DNA of 9,615 bases from an uncultured Eubacteriales bacterium (GTDB lineage Bacteria; Bacillota; Clostridia; Peptostreptococcales; Anaerovoracaceae). The position numbers and the translations under genes were made by a program. The stretch lies in NCBI GenBank assembly GCA_902797195.1, contig CADBRY010000009.1, positions 1 to 9,615 on the forward strand, given 5' to 3'. Shown one piece after another: positions 1 to 9,602 of the stretch (the stretch's first letter is position 1; every line of letters begins with the position of its first letter). The notes under the pieces were generated by a model. The model had not been told where the DNA came from. It did not search any database and saw only the letters and a program-made list of their open reading frames with translations.

Positions 1-370
1 CCGTCATGGGGATCTGTATGGATATGGGAACGTTCAGGTAGTAGTTCAGAGCGCCGAGAAGCTTGTGATCCCTCTTGGCTCTTTTTACCTGATTCTTGAT
101 GTCGAATTCACACTGGTGATCCGTGATGGTGGCCAGCGGTTCGTCCAAAGCTCCGACTACAAGTATATCCTTGGAGTTCCATTCGGAGGTGATCTTCTTC
201 ACCGCCTGATCGTAGTTCAGGCCGAAAACCTTGACTCCGTTGATGATGTATCCGTCCCTGAAGCTGTTGCTTTTGTATTCATATGATTGGGTATACTTGG
301 CCGTCATTACCCCCATGGCGACTATCACAGCCAGAACCAGTATACCTATGAAAATAACTGCCTTCTTCAT
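1..370 (-). CDS. N-terminal part of a membrane-anchored L,D-transpeptidase/VanW-like cell-wall protein (partial)
   Basis: Only the first 123 codons are visible; the frame runs off the left edge without a stop. The start is the ATG at 370-368, 18 bases after the stop of the upstream 65-codon gene and in the same frame. A possible weak ribosome site (AGGGA) overlaps that stop, about 15 bases from the ATG. Residues 2-3 are Lys and residues 4-22 are hydrophobic, forming a signal anchor or signal peptide. Residues 39-60 (DGYIINGVKVFGLNYDQAVK and on) resemble the 'ING-V-V-GLTY-EA' segment at the start of Firmicutes proteins with a PG_binding_4-type region followed by a YkuD L,D-transpeptidase or VanW domain. 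Such proteins act outside the membrane on peptidoglycan. The catalytic domain, including any Cys/His motif, lies outside the window, so enzymatic activity is inferred from N-terminal resemblance only. A wall-binding protein without transpeptidase activity is equally possible. Confidence 0.6.
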   Translation of the reverse strand, partial: MKKAVIFIGILVLAVIVAMGVMTAKYTQSYEYKSNSFRDGYIINGVKVFGLNYDQAVKKITSEWNSKDILVVGALDEPLATITDHQCEFDIKNQVKRAKRDHKLLGALNYYLNVPISIQIPMT

Positions 371-388
371 CCTTATCCGTATCGTTCC

Positions 389-586
389 CTATCGATTATC
401 TCTCTCACGACGCCTTTTGGCCATCGTTCTTCCAACTACCCACACCACATATATGAGGGCGCATGCTATCAGGTAAATCACAGTGGTTCTGGTATCATCT
501 GTAAAGCCCAGGACCCGTGCAAAAAACATGGCTCCCAAAATGAATACCCAGAAAAGAATTATTTTACCTATTACTCCGTCGAACAT
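389..586 (-). CDS. Small two-helix membrane protein of unknown function (65 aa)
   Basis: I do not recognise a family. The protein has two hydrophobic stretches, about residues 9-28 (rich in I, L, F, W and A) and 34-52, joined by a short polar turn (TDDTRTT). It ends in a strongly basic tail (KRRRERDNR). By the positive-inside rule both ends should face the cytoplasm, making a helical hairpin. Arg24 lies near the outer end of the first helix. The case that it is a real gene rests on a near-ideal ribosome site, AGGAGGG, four bases before the ATG. It also sits between two same-strand genes, with 34 bases to the pyruvate carboxylase stop and 18 bases to the next start, so co-transcription is likely. 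No hairpin resembling a terminator is visible on either side. It could assist the wall protein that follows, but that is inference from position. Confidence 0.65.
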   Translation of the reverse strand: MFDGVIGKIILFWVFILGAMFFARVLGFTDDTRTTVIYLIACALIYVVWVVGRTMAKRRRERDNR

Positions 587-590
587 ACGA

Positions 591-597
591 CCCTCCT
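591..597 (-). promoter_or_regulatory. Strong ribosome binding site of the 65-aa membrane protein gene
   Basis: The minus strand reads AGGAGGG, four bases before the ATG at 586. It is the main argument that this short frame is translated. Confidence 0.7.
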
Positions 598-620
598 GCC
601 GCAGTAAAGATCCGATCTGC

Positions 621-3600
621 TTATTTCAGTTTTACAATAAGCTCTCCGGCCTTGACCTGCTGACCTTCTCTAACATATATCCTGTCGATCTCACCCTTCA
701 TGGACGCAAGGATATTCGTCTCCATCTTCATGGCCTCTATGACCGCGATGGGCTGTTTTTCTTCAACAGTTTCCCCTTCTTCCACCAGTACCTTAAGTAT
801 GGTTCCCGGAATGTTCGCTCCCACTTCCGTAGGATCGTCCGCATCCGCGAAGGTTATCTGAGCTCCGCTCTGGATGGTGTCGGCAGCCTGGTCCTTGATC
901 TTAACGGCGCTTCTGAGACCGTTGACCTCGAAGACCACATCTCTGAAGCCTTCTTCGTCGATCTCTCTTGCGTTGGAAAGTCTGATGACCAGTTCCTTAC
1001 CTTCTCTGACCTTGACCTCGCAGGTCTCTCCTTCTCTGAGGCCGTGGAAGAATATATCGCTTCCCATGAGTCTGAAGTTGCCCTTATCCTTCAGATATGT
1101 GAGGTAATCCTCGAACACCTTGGGGTAGAGCGCATAACTGAGGGCTTCCTGTTCAGTTCCCTCAAGACCGTGCTTGTCTCTGAGCATCTTCTTGATCTCG
1201 TCGAAGTCTTCATCGGGCAGCAGTTCTCCCGGTCTGCAGGTTATAGGCTCTTTGCCGTGGAGAACGAGCTTCTGCAGCTTCTCCGGGAATCCGCCTACCG
1301 GCTGTCCCATCATTCCTTCAAAGTATGAAACTATGGAATCGGGGAAGTCGATATCCTTTGCCTTTTCATAAATGTTCTCGGGAGTCAGATCGTTTTGCAC
1401 CATGAAGATGGCCATGTCTCCAACAGCCTTGGATGAAGGAGTTACCTTGACTATGTCTCCCAGCATTTCGTTTACGGACTTGTACATGTCCTTGACTTCC
1501 TGGAACTTGTGGCCCAGCCCGAAGCTCTCAACCTGAGATTTCAGGTTGGAATACTGTCCTCCGGGCATCTCGTATTTGTATATCTCCGCAGAGCCTGTCT
1601 GCATATCCGATTCGAACTCCTTGTATACCGGTCTCACATCGGCCCAGTAATCGGAGATCTTCTGTATTCCGTCAAGATCAAGCCCCGTGTCTCTTTCCGT
1701 TCCGTCAAGAGCGGCGGCGATGGAGTTGAGTGCCGGCTGGCTTGTCAGTCCGGACATACTGTTGAATGCTGCGTCTATTATATCCACTCCCGCGCCTGCG
1801 GCCATCATCAGTGTGGCGACACCGTTGCCGCTGGTGTCGTGAGTATGCAGATGGATGGGAATGGATATCTCGTTCTTCAAAGCCTCGATGAGCTTCTGTG
1901 CTGCCATTGGCTTTATAAGACCTGACATATCCTTGATTCCAAGGATGTGAGTGCCTCTCTTCTCCAGCTCCTTGGCCATGTCCACATAGTACTTGAGGCT
2001 GTATTTGTCTCTGGTCTCGTCCAGGATATCGCCGGTGTAGCAGATGCACGCCTCAGCCAGTTTGCCCTGGTTCAGAGTCTCATCAAGGGCCACTTCCATG
2101 CCTTCTATCCAGTTGAGTGAGTCGAATATCCTGAACACGTCGATGCCTGAGGCTGCAGCTTCCTTGACGAAACGTCTTATCACGTTGTCAGGATAGTTCT
2201 TGTATCCCACTGCGTTGGCTCCTCTTATGAGCATCTGGAACATGATGTTGGGGATCTTCTCTCTAAGGGTCTGAAGTCTCTCCCAGGGAGATTCGTTCAG
2301 GAATCTGTATGCCGTATCAAAGGTGGCTCCGCCCCACATTTCCAGTGAGAAAAGATTCTGTCCGTAAAGAGCGACAGCGGGAGCTATCTTCTCCATATCA
2401 ACTGTCCTGACACGGGTAGCCATAAGTGACTGCTGAGCATCTCTCATGGTGGTGTCCGTCATCAGAAGCTTGTTCTGATCCTTTATCCAGTCCACGACGC
2501 CCTTGGGTCCCTCAGCATCCATAAGCTGCTTCGTTCCCGAAAGCTTTTCGATCTCCTCGTGTTTGATCCTGGGGAACACGGGCACATTGAAATCCGGCTT
2601 CTGTCCTCTGTTGCCGTTGACGTATTTTTCACCCAGGAATGTAAGGACCTTAAGCTCCTTGTCTTCCTTTGGCTGGATATTTATAAGTTCAGGATTGTCT
2701 GCGATGAATCCCGTATCGCATTGTCCCGCTCTAAATACGGGATGGTTAAGTACATTGAGGAGGAAGGTCCTGTTGGTCTTTACGCCCTTGACGTTCATCT
2801 CCTTCAGAGCACGTCCCGCCTTGTTGGCCGCATCGTCGAACTTCCTTGCCCATGAGGTCACCTTGACCAGAAGGCTGTCATAGTAGGGGGATATCTCCGC
2901 TCCAACGAAGGAGTTGCCCGCATCCAGCCTTATTCCGTATCCGCCGGGGCTGTTGTACTTTGTGATAACGCCCGTGTCCGGAGCGAACCCGTTCATGGGA
3001 TCTTCCGTGGTGACTCGGCACTGTATTGCGTAACCGAAGGGTTCGATGTCATCCTGGCTCTTTATTCCTATCTCATCGGATCCCAGCTCATATCCTTCGG
3101 CTATAAGGATCTGAGACTGGACTATATCGATGCCCGTGGTCATCTCCGTTACCGTGTGCTCCACCTGGATCCTCGGATTCATCTCTATAAAGTAGTGGTT
3201 CTCATCGTGATCCACGAGGAATTCCACAGTTCCCGCACTTCTGTAATTTACTGCCTTGGCGATCTTTATGGCATCCTCGCACAGTTTCTGTCTCAGCTCA
3301 TCGGATATGTTGAGAGCAGGCGTGAATTCGATGACCTTCTGGTGCCTTCTCTGTATGGAGCAGTCTCTCTCATAAAGATGGACCACATTGCCGTAGTTGT
3401 CTCCAAGGACCTGGACCTCGATGTGCTTGGGTCTTTCAAGATACTTCTCGATGAATATATCGTCGATACCAAAAGCCTTGGCTGCTTCGCTCTTCGCACT
3501 TGTGAACTGAGCTTCCATCTCTTCAGTGCTTCTGACGATCCTCATGCCTCGTCCGCCGCCTCCTGCCGCTGCCTTGAGCATCACAGGGTATCCGCAATCT

Positions 3601-4064
3601 TCCGCAAAGGCAATGGCTGTTTTGGCATCGGGCACTGTCTCTGTATTTCCCGGGATAGTGGGCACTCCAACGGAGTTTGCTATGATCTTGGACTTTACCT
3701 TGTCTCCCATCTGATCCATCATCTTGTGATCGGGACCGATGAACACGATGCCCGCATCCTCACATGCCCTGGCAAACTCAGTGTTTTCCGAAAGGAATCC
3801 GTATCCGGGGTGTATGGCATCTATTCCCTTGCTCTTTGCAAGCTCTATGATCTCATCTATTGCAAGATAGGCATCCACGGGGGATTTTCCCTTGCCTACT
3901 CTGTATGATTCGTCCGCCTTTGTTCTGAAAAGGGTGCTCTTGTCCTCCTCCGAATAAATAGCGACACTTCTTATCCCCAGCTCCTTGCAGGCTCTGAAAA
4001 TTCTTATAGCTATCTCTCCTCTGTTAGCAACAAGCACTCTCTTGAATTTTCTATCTTCAACCAT
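621..4064 (-). CDS. pyc: Pyruvate carboxylase, single-chain, biotin-dependent (1147 aa)
   Basis: Catalyses ATP- and bicarbonate-dependent carboxylation of pyruvate to oxaloacetate in the cytoplasm, an anaplerotic step. All domains are present in order. The N-terminal biotin carboxylase half (about 1-455) has the start VLVANRGEIAIRI, the ATP-grasp glycine loop KAAAGGGGRGM (164-174) and EMNPRIQVEHTVTE (294-307). The carboxyltransferase TIM barrel (about 530-830) starts at TDTTMRDAQQS. By comparison with known enzymes its metal ligands are Asp542, the carbamylated Lys711 in GIKDMSGL, His740 and His742. A linker/tetramerisation region follows, then a biotin carrier domain (about 1075-1147) with VIEAMKMETN, where Lys1113 is the biotinylation site. 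The length is typical of the alpha4 enzyme. The start is set by AGGAG eight bases upstream. The frame is intact, with no frameshift. It follows the ATP synthase operon across a terminator-like hairpin, so it probably has its own transcription start, though I find no convincing promoter. It is not the two-subunit or oxaloacetate decarboxylase type, since the biotin carboxylase is fused. Confidence 0.97.
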   Translation of the reverse strand: MVEDRKFKRVLVANRGEIAIRIFRACKELGIRSVAIYSEEDKSTLFRTKADESYRVGKGKSPVDAYLAIDEIIELAKSKGIDAIHPGYGFLSENTEFARACEDAGIVFIGPDHKMMDQMGDKVKSKIIANSVGVPTIPGNTETVPDAKTAIAFAEDCGYPVMLKAAAGGGGRGMRIVRSTEEMEAQFTSAKSEAAKAFGIDDIFIEKYLERPKHIEVQVLGDNYGNVVHLYERDCSIQRRHQKVIEFTPALNISDELRQKLCEDAIKIAKAVNYRSAGTVEFLVDHDENHYFIEMNPRIQVEHTVTEMTTGIDIVQSQILIAEGYELGSDEIGIKSQDDIEPFGYAIQCRVTTEDPMNGFAPDTGVITKYNSPGGYGIRLDAGNSFVGAEISPYYDSLLVKVTSWARKFDDAANKAGRALKEMNVKGVKTNRTFLLNVLNHPVFRAGQCDTGFIADNPELINIQPKEDKELKVLTFLGEKYVNGNRGQKPDFNVPVFPRIKHEEIEKLSGTKQLMDAEGPKGVVDWIKDQNKLLMTDTTMRDAQQSLMATRVRTVDMEKIAPAVALYGQNLFSLEMWGGATFDTAYRFLNESPWERLQTLREKIPNIMFQMLIRGANAVGYKNYPDNVIRRFVKEAAASGIDVFRIFDSLNWIEGMEVALDETLNQGKLAEACICYTGDILDETRDKYSLKYYVDMAKELEKRGTHILGIKDMSGLIKPMAAQKLIEALKNEISIPIHLHTHDTSGNGVATLMMAAGAGVDIIDAAFNSMSGLTSQPALNSIAAALDGTERDTGLDLDGIQKISDYWADVRPVYKEFESDMQTGSAEIYKYEMPGGQYSNLKSQVESFGLGHKFQEVKDMYKSVNEMLGDIVKVTPSSKAVGDMAIFMVQNDLTPENIYEKAKDIDFPDSIVSYFEGMMGQPVGGFPEKLQKLVLHGKEPITCRPGELLPDEDFDEIKKMLRDKHGLEGTEQEALSYALYPKVFEDYLTYLKDKGNFRLMGSDIFFHGLREGETCEVKVREGKELVIRLSNAREIDEEGFRDVVFEVNGLRSAVKIKDQAADTIQSGAQITFADADDPTEVGANIPGTILKVLVEEGETVEEKQPIAVIEAMKMETNILASMKGEIDRIYVREGQQVKAGELIVKLK

Positions 4065-4072
4065 ATTTCATT

Positions 4073-4077
4073 CTCCT
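4073..4077 (-). promoter_or_regulatory. Ribosome binding site of the pyruvate carboxylase gene
   Basis: AGGAG on the minus strand, eight bases before the ATG at 4064. It fixes the start. An ATG four bases upstream of the chosen one (inside GAATGAAATATG) is out of frame and too close to the site to be used. Confidence 0.65.
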
Positions 4078-4094
4078 GTTTTTGACTGAAACAC

Positions 4095-4130
4095 CTACAT
4101 TATGTAGCTCCAATAAAAAATGGTACTACA
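4095..4130 (-). other. Overlapping alternative hairpins in the pyruvate carboxylase leader
   Basis: Two small inverted repeats share bases with each other and with the terminator-like stem next to them. The arms CTACA and TGTAG (4095-4099 and 4103-4107) can pair across three bases. The arms at 4103-4112 and 4121-4130 (TGTAGTACCA with TGGAGCTACA on the minus strand) can pair at eight of ten positions, plus one G-U pair. The second hairpin would use bases of the terminator's downstream arm, so the three structures exclude one another. The pairing is visible in the sequence; a regulatory role is conjecture. No leader peptide or known riboswitch core is evident. Confidence 0.3.
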
Positions 4131-4154
4131 TCTTATGATTGTACCATTTTTTTT
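4115..4154 (-). terminator. Probable intrinsic terminator after the ATP synthase operon
   Basis: A perfect 12-bp inverted repeat, AAAAAATGGTAC and GTACCATTTTTT, flanks a 14-base loop. Read on the minus strand, a GGTAC/GTACC core stem is followed by six T, as in factor-independent terminators. The core has only three G-C pairs, so termination may be partial. It lies about 30 bases past the atpC stop. The repeat is flanked by A- and T-runs on both sides and could also stop plus-strand transcription, but no plus-strand gene is seen. The remaining bases of the gap (4065-4182) hold the pyruvate carboxylase ribosome site and no recognisable gene. Confidence 0.7.
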
Positions 4155-4169
4155 ACAAATATTCTACAT

Positions 4170-4212
4170 ATTATTCGTTGTTCTACTCAACATTATCGTT
4201 GTTCCATTCAAC
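4170..4212 (-). repeat. Imperfect tandem repeat (about 21 bases, two copies) spanning the end of atpC
   Basis: The copies lie at 4192-4212 and 4170-4191. They match at 19 of 21 positions and the second has one extra T. On the minus strand copy one starts GTTGAATGGAACAACG and encodes VEWNN. Copy two starts GTTGAGTAGAACAACG, in the same frame, and has a TAG stop where copy one has TGG (Trp88). The duplication therefore overlaps the last codons of atpC and its stop. The resemblance is visible directly; that it arose by a duplication is inference. Confidence 0.75.
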
Positions 4213-4467
4213 GTTGTCCGTATAGATGATCACAGTGTCTTTGACATCTATGAATCCGCCGGATGCATAGGCTATCCGCCAGTCTCCCTCCGCGGCTCCG
4301 GATTCTCTTATCCACAATTCCCCTTCGGAAAGAAGTTTACATGTCCATGCATGTTTAGCCATGAACCCCTCCTTGCCGAGAGCTGTGGTTATGACCACCT
4401 CTTCAACTTCACCGCTGAAGAATTTTTGTGATGGTGTTATTACATCAAGCCAGAAATTGTTCGCCAT
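4183..4467 (-). CDS. atpC: ATP synthase F1 subunit epsilon, short form lacking the C-terminal helices (94 aa)
   Basis: A part of the central stalk that binds gamma and the c-ring. The N-terminal beta-sandwich is recognisable: LDVITPSQKFFSGEVEEVV (7-25), the G-x-x-G-F-x-A-K-H-A turn (31-40) and the GGFIDVKD strand (70-77), followed by TVIIYTDNVEW. Family members are usually 130-140 residues, with two C-terminal helices that can inhibit ATP hydrolysis and, in some bacteria, bind ATP. Here the protein stops at 94, just where the first of those helices would begin. No remnant of the helical domain is seen downstream before the terminator, so a simple recent frameshift is unlikely. The ATG lies three bases after the atpD stop, with AAAGG just upstream. 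Short epsilon subunits without this domain are known, for example in Chlorobium, so the enzyme can be functional. Confidence 0.93.
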   Translation of the reverse strand: MANNFWLDVITPSQKFFSGEVEEVVITTALGKEGFMAKHAWTCKLLSEGELWIRESGAAEGDWRIAYASGGFIDVKDTVIIYTDNVEWNNDNVE

Positions 4468-4470
4468 TTC

Positions 4471-5874
<1,404 letters not shown>

Positions 5875-6740
5875 CTAATTCTGCGCCTCGGATCCCGCCA
5901 CGATCTCTATGATCTCATCCGTAATGGCTGTCTGACGGGCTCTGTTGTACTGAAGATTCAGGTTGCTCAGCATATCACGTGCATTATCCGTTGCATTTTC
6001 CATTGCCATTCTTCTGGCCGCATGCTCACAGGTGGCTGACTCGATCACCGAAGAATAAAGCTGGATCTCCACATATTTGGGGATCAGATAATTGAACACC
6101 ACCTCAGCCGACGGCTCATATTCGGTGATATTGATATCCTTTTCGCTTTCCGGATCGATATCTATATGGAAAGGCAACAGAGTCCTTTCGATGACCGTCT
6201 GCTCCATGGAATTCACGAAGGCCGTATACACCAACACGACTTTGCCGATCTCACCCTTGTCGAACATTTCGATTATGGGTTTTGAAAGCTCCTCCGCATC
6301 GTAAAAAGTAGCCGATTCGGGAGGTTCAAGGTAGGAGCTGTATATCTCATATCCTCTTTTTTCAAAGTATTCCAAACCCTTGCTTCCTATGGCGACGATG
6401 TAGGGAGTTTCCTTCTCCGCATCTATCATCGCATGGGCCTTTTTGAGAACATTGGAATTGAATCCTCCGCAAAGACCCTTGCTGCTGGTCAGGATGATAT
6501 ATACGCTCTTTTCGATCTCATCATCGCTCTCAAGATACTTGGTTGGAATATCGATGCTGCTGCTGAAAAGGTCGTTGATGGCATTGGCAATAAACTTGGA
6601 GTTCTCGTTGGTTTCTTCGTAACGCTTCCTGGCTCTCCTGAGTTTGCCCGCCGAGATCAACTTCATTGAATTGGTGATCCTCTCAGTACTTGATACGGAT
6701 TTTATTCGTCTCTTGATGTCCTGTATGGATTGCTTCGCCA

Positions 6741-6741
<1 letters not shown>
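5875..6741 (-). CDS. atpG: ATP synthase F1 subunit gamma (288 aa)
   Basis: The rotating central shaft, which transmits c-ring rotation to the beta catalytic sites. The N-terminal helix is typical (SIQDIKRRIKSVSSTERITN with SMKLISAGKLRRAR following, about 4-40). The Rossmann-like middle domain includes LTSSKGLCGGFNSNVLK (about 83-99). The C-terminal helix has the family signature ENATDNARDMLSNLNLQYNR, then ARQTAITDEIIEIVAGSEA, and forms the antiparallel coiled coil with the N-terminal helix. The length is normal. The ATG shares one base with the atpA stop (TAATG), and GGAGG lies inside the last codons of atpA, so translation is probably coupled to alpha. I see no insertion of the kind that regulates chloroplast gamma. 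Confidence 0.97.
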
Positions 6742-8297
<1,556 letters not shown>

Positions 8298-8837
8298 CTA
8301 TAGTTTTCTCATCCTGGCGGAAAGATCGTCCAGCTTCCTTCTGTATGAAGCGTCGATTATCTTGCCGTCTATGAGTACTTTGACTCCGGCCAGAATCCCG
8401 GGGTCTGTTTTATTGGTCAGTTTGACCTTTGTCTGAAGAAGCTTGGATACATCTTCTTCTATCTTCGCTATCTGGGTCTCATCCATGTCGATCACGGACA
8501 GCACAGTTCCGTACTCAACACCTTCTTCCTTCTCAAGCAAAGTTCTATATGCTTTGATTATTCCCGGAAAGCGGTCGGTCCTTCTTTTATCCACCAGAAT
8601 ATAAAGAAGGTTAAGAAGCTCATTGCAGATCCTGCCTTCAAAAACTGAAGTGATCACTTCCTTTTTTTCGGTGGCGGAAATACCCGGATAAGCGATGAAT
8701 TTCCTGAAATCCGCTTCCGCCTTCAGCAATTCCACAAGAGCAAGCCCCTCCTGGAGAATAAGATCTTCCTTTTCCGTCTCCCGGGCTGCTTCCAATAACG
8801 CGGTCCCATAGGTGAGATCAACTGCTAACTCTGCCAT
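8298..8837 (-). CDS. atpH: ATP synthase F1 subunit delta (179 aa)
   Basis: Connects the top of the alpha/beta head to the b-subunit stalk, as part of the stator. The N-terminal six-helix bundle (about 1-105) has the usual YGTALLEAA start and LLNLLYILVDKRRTDRFPGI. The C-terminal part contains the family motif KTDPGILAGVKVLIDGKIID (about 142-161) followed by ASYRRKLDDLSARM. The length matches the family. Its start overlaps the end of atpF by 13 bases in another frame, with GAGGG about eight bases upstream inside atpF, so translational coupling to b is expected. This order, b then delta then alpha, is the common bacterial one. Confidence 0.96.
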   Translation of the reverse strand: MAELAVDLTYGTALLEAARETEKEDLILQEGLALVELLKAEADFRKFIAYPGISATEKKEVITSVFEGRICNELLNLLYILVDKRRTDRFPGIIKAYRTLLEKEEGVEYGTVLSVIDMDETQIAKIEEDVSKLLQTKVKLTNKTDPGILAGVKVLIDGKIIDASYRRKLDDLSARMRKL

Positions 8838-9331
8838 TGTGCATCCCTCGCCTTATTGATCACATCGTCGATTATGGCTTTGTGACCGTCTTTTTCGATC
8901 TCTCTGCCAACTACCTGTTCGGCTGCCATAATGACCATATCCGCGATCTCGTCCTTAAGCTCATCCATTGCCTTTGCCTTCTCCAGATTCGCAGCCTGCT
9001 CGGCACGGTCCACTATATCGGAGGCTTTTTTGTTCGCCTCTTCAATAATGATTCCGGCCTGCTCTTCTGCGCGGCTCTTGCCTTCTCTGATGATCTCCCG
9101 TGCCTCTTCTTCTACCTTGGCGATGCGTTTTTCATACTCCGCCATTTTGAGATCGGCTCTGCGGTTGACGGCATCGGCCGCATCGTAAGTAGCCTGGATG
9201 TTCTGTTTTCTGGTTTCAAGAGCTCCGATAAAGGGCTTGTACAGAAACTTTCCAAGCACGACCACAAGAACCAGGAAATTGAGGATCGCAAATATTATTT
9301 CCTTAAAGTCTACTCCTAATGCTTCAAGCAT
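8825..9331 (-). CDS. atpF: ATP synthase Fo subunit b (168 aa)
   Basis: Peripheral stalk subunit; a dimer anchors F1 to subunit a in the membrane. Residues 11-30 form the single N-terminal membrane helix (EIIFAILNFLVLVVVLGKFL), followed by the conserved YKPF and then a long, highly charged helix (about 38-150, rich in A, E, K and R) that forms the right-handed stalk coiled coil. The C-terminal region (about 130-168), with MVIMAAEQVVGREIEKDGHK, binds delta. Only one b gene is visible, as expected for a non-photosynthetic bacterium. The start is marked by GGGAGGAG six bases upstream; 29 bases separate it from atpE. Confidence 0.96.
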   Translation of the reverse strand: MLEALGVDFKEIIFAILNFLVLVVVLGKFLYKPFIGALETRKQNIQATYDAADAVNRRADLKMAEYEKRIAKVEEEAREIIREGKSRAEEQAGIIIEEANKKASDIVDRAEQAANLEKAKAMDELKDEIADMVIMAAEQVVGREIEKDGHKAIIDDVINKARDAQWQS

Positions 9332-9360
9332 TACAAACTCCTCCCTCTTCTATGAGGCCA

Positions 9361-9588
9361 TTACATCTTTGCCAAAAGCATGAATGCGATAACCAGACCG
9401 TAGATGGTGAGGGATTCCATGAACGCATATGCAAGAATCATATTCGTTCTCAGCTGTCCCATAACTTCCGGCTGGCGGGACATTCCTTCCAGCGCCTTGC
9501 TTCCTACATTACCCATACCAAGGCCAGGTCCAAGAGTGGAAAAGCTGATGGTTAATGCTACTGCCAGCGCAATTAGTCCTGTTGTCAT
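9361..9588 (-). CDS. atpE: ATP synthase Fo subunit c (75 aa)
   Basis: The proteolipid that oligomerises into the rotating membrane ring and carries the coupling ion. It has two membrane helices (about 4-30 and 48-72) joined by the polar loop RQPE (38-41). Helix one has the GPGLGMGN glycine-rich packing motif; helix two has [14 protein letters not shown] with the ion-binding Glu58. Ser59 and Tyr63 match positions used in sodium-binding rings, but Met25 occupies the position of the usual Gln, 33 residues before the Glu. The overall second helix also resembles cyanobacterial/chloroplast proton rings (MEALTIYGLV). The coupling ion therefore cannot be settled by sight. The start has AAAGGAG seven bases upstream. 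Subunit a (atpB) is expected immediately to the right, outside the window. Confidence 0.97.
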   Translation of the reverse strand: MTTGLIALAVALTISFSTLGPGLGMGNVGSKALEGMSRQPEVMGQLRTNMILAYAFMESLTIYGLVIAFMLLAKM

Positions 9589-9595
9589 TTTAGTG

Positions 9596-9602
9596 CTCCT
9601 TT
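9596..9602 (-). promoter_or_regulatory. Ribosome binding site of atpE
   Basis: AAAGGAG on the minus strand, seven bases before the ATG at 9588. It is a strong site, in keeping with the high copy number needed for c. The remaining bases to the right edge show no gene. Confidence 0.7.

Noticed and set aside
601..620. Short palindrome AGATCCGATCT between pyruvate carboxylase and the small membrane gene
   Set aside because: The loop is too small, the stem is only four usable pairs and there is no T-run, so it is not a terminator; it probably occurs by chance.
483..1328. Long open plus-strand frame (about 280 codons) opposite the pyruvate carboxylase C-terminal part
   Set aside because: It lies antisense to a certain gene, its translation shows no recognisable domain, and I see no good ribosome site. 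It is a by-product of codon use on the other strand.
3156..3908. Open plus-strand frame of 250 codons opposite the biotin carboxylase domain
   Set aside because: Same reason: a shadow of conserved coding sequence on the minus strand.
4099..4143. Possible promoter -10 boxes for pyruvate carboxylase (CATAAT at 4099-4104 and TACAAT at 4138-4143, minus strand)
   Set aside because: Neither has a recognisable -35 hexamer at 16-18 bases or an extended -10 motif, and both sit within inverted-repeat sequence, so I do not call a promoter.
8825..8837. 13-base overlap of atpF and atpH, and one-base overlap of atpA and atpG
   Set aside because: Overlaps of this kind are normal in atp operons and reflect translational coupling, not an error or a novelty.
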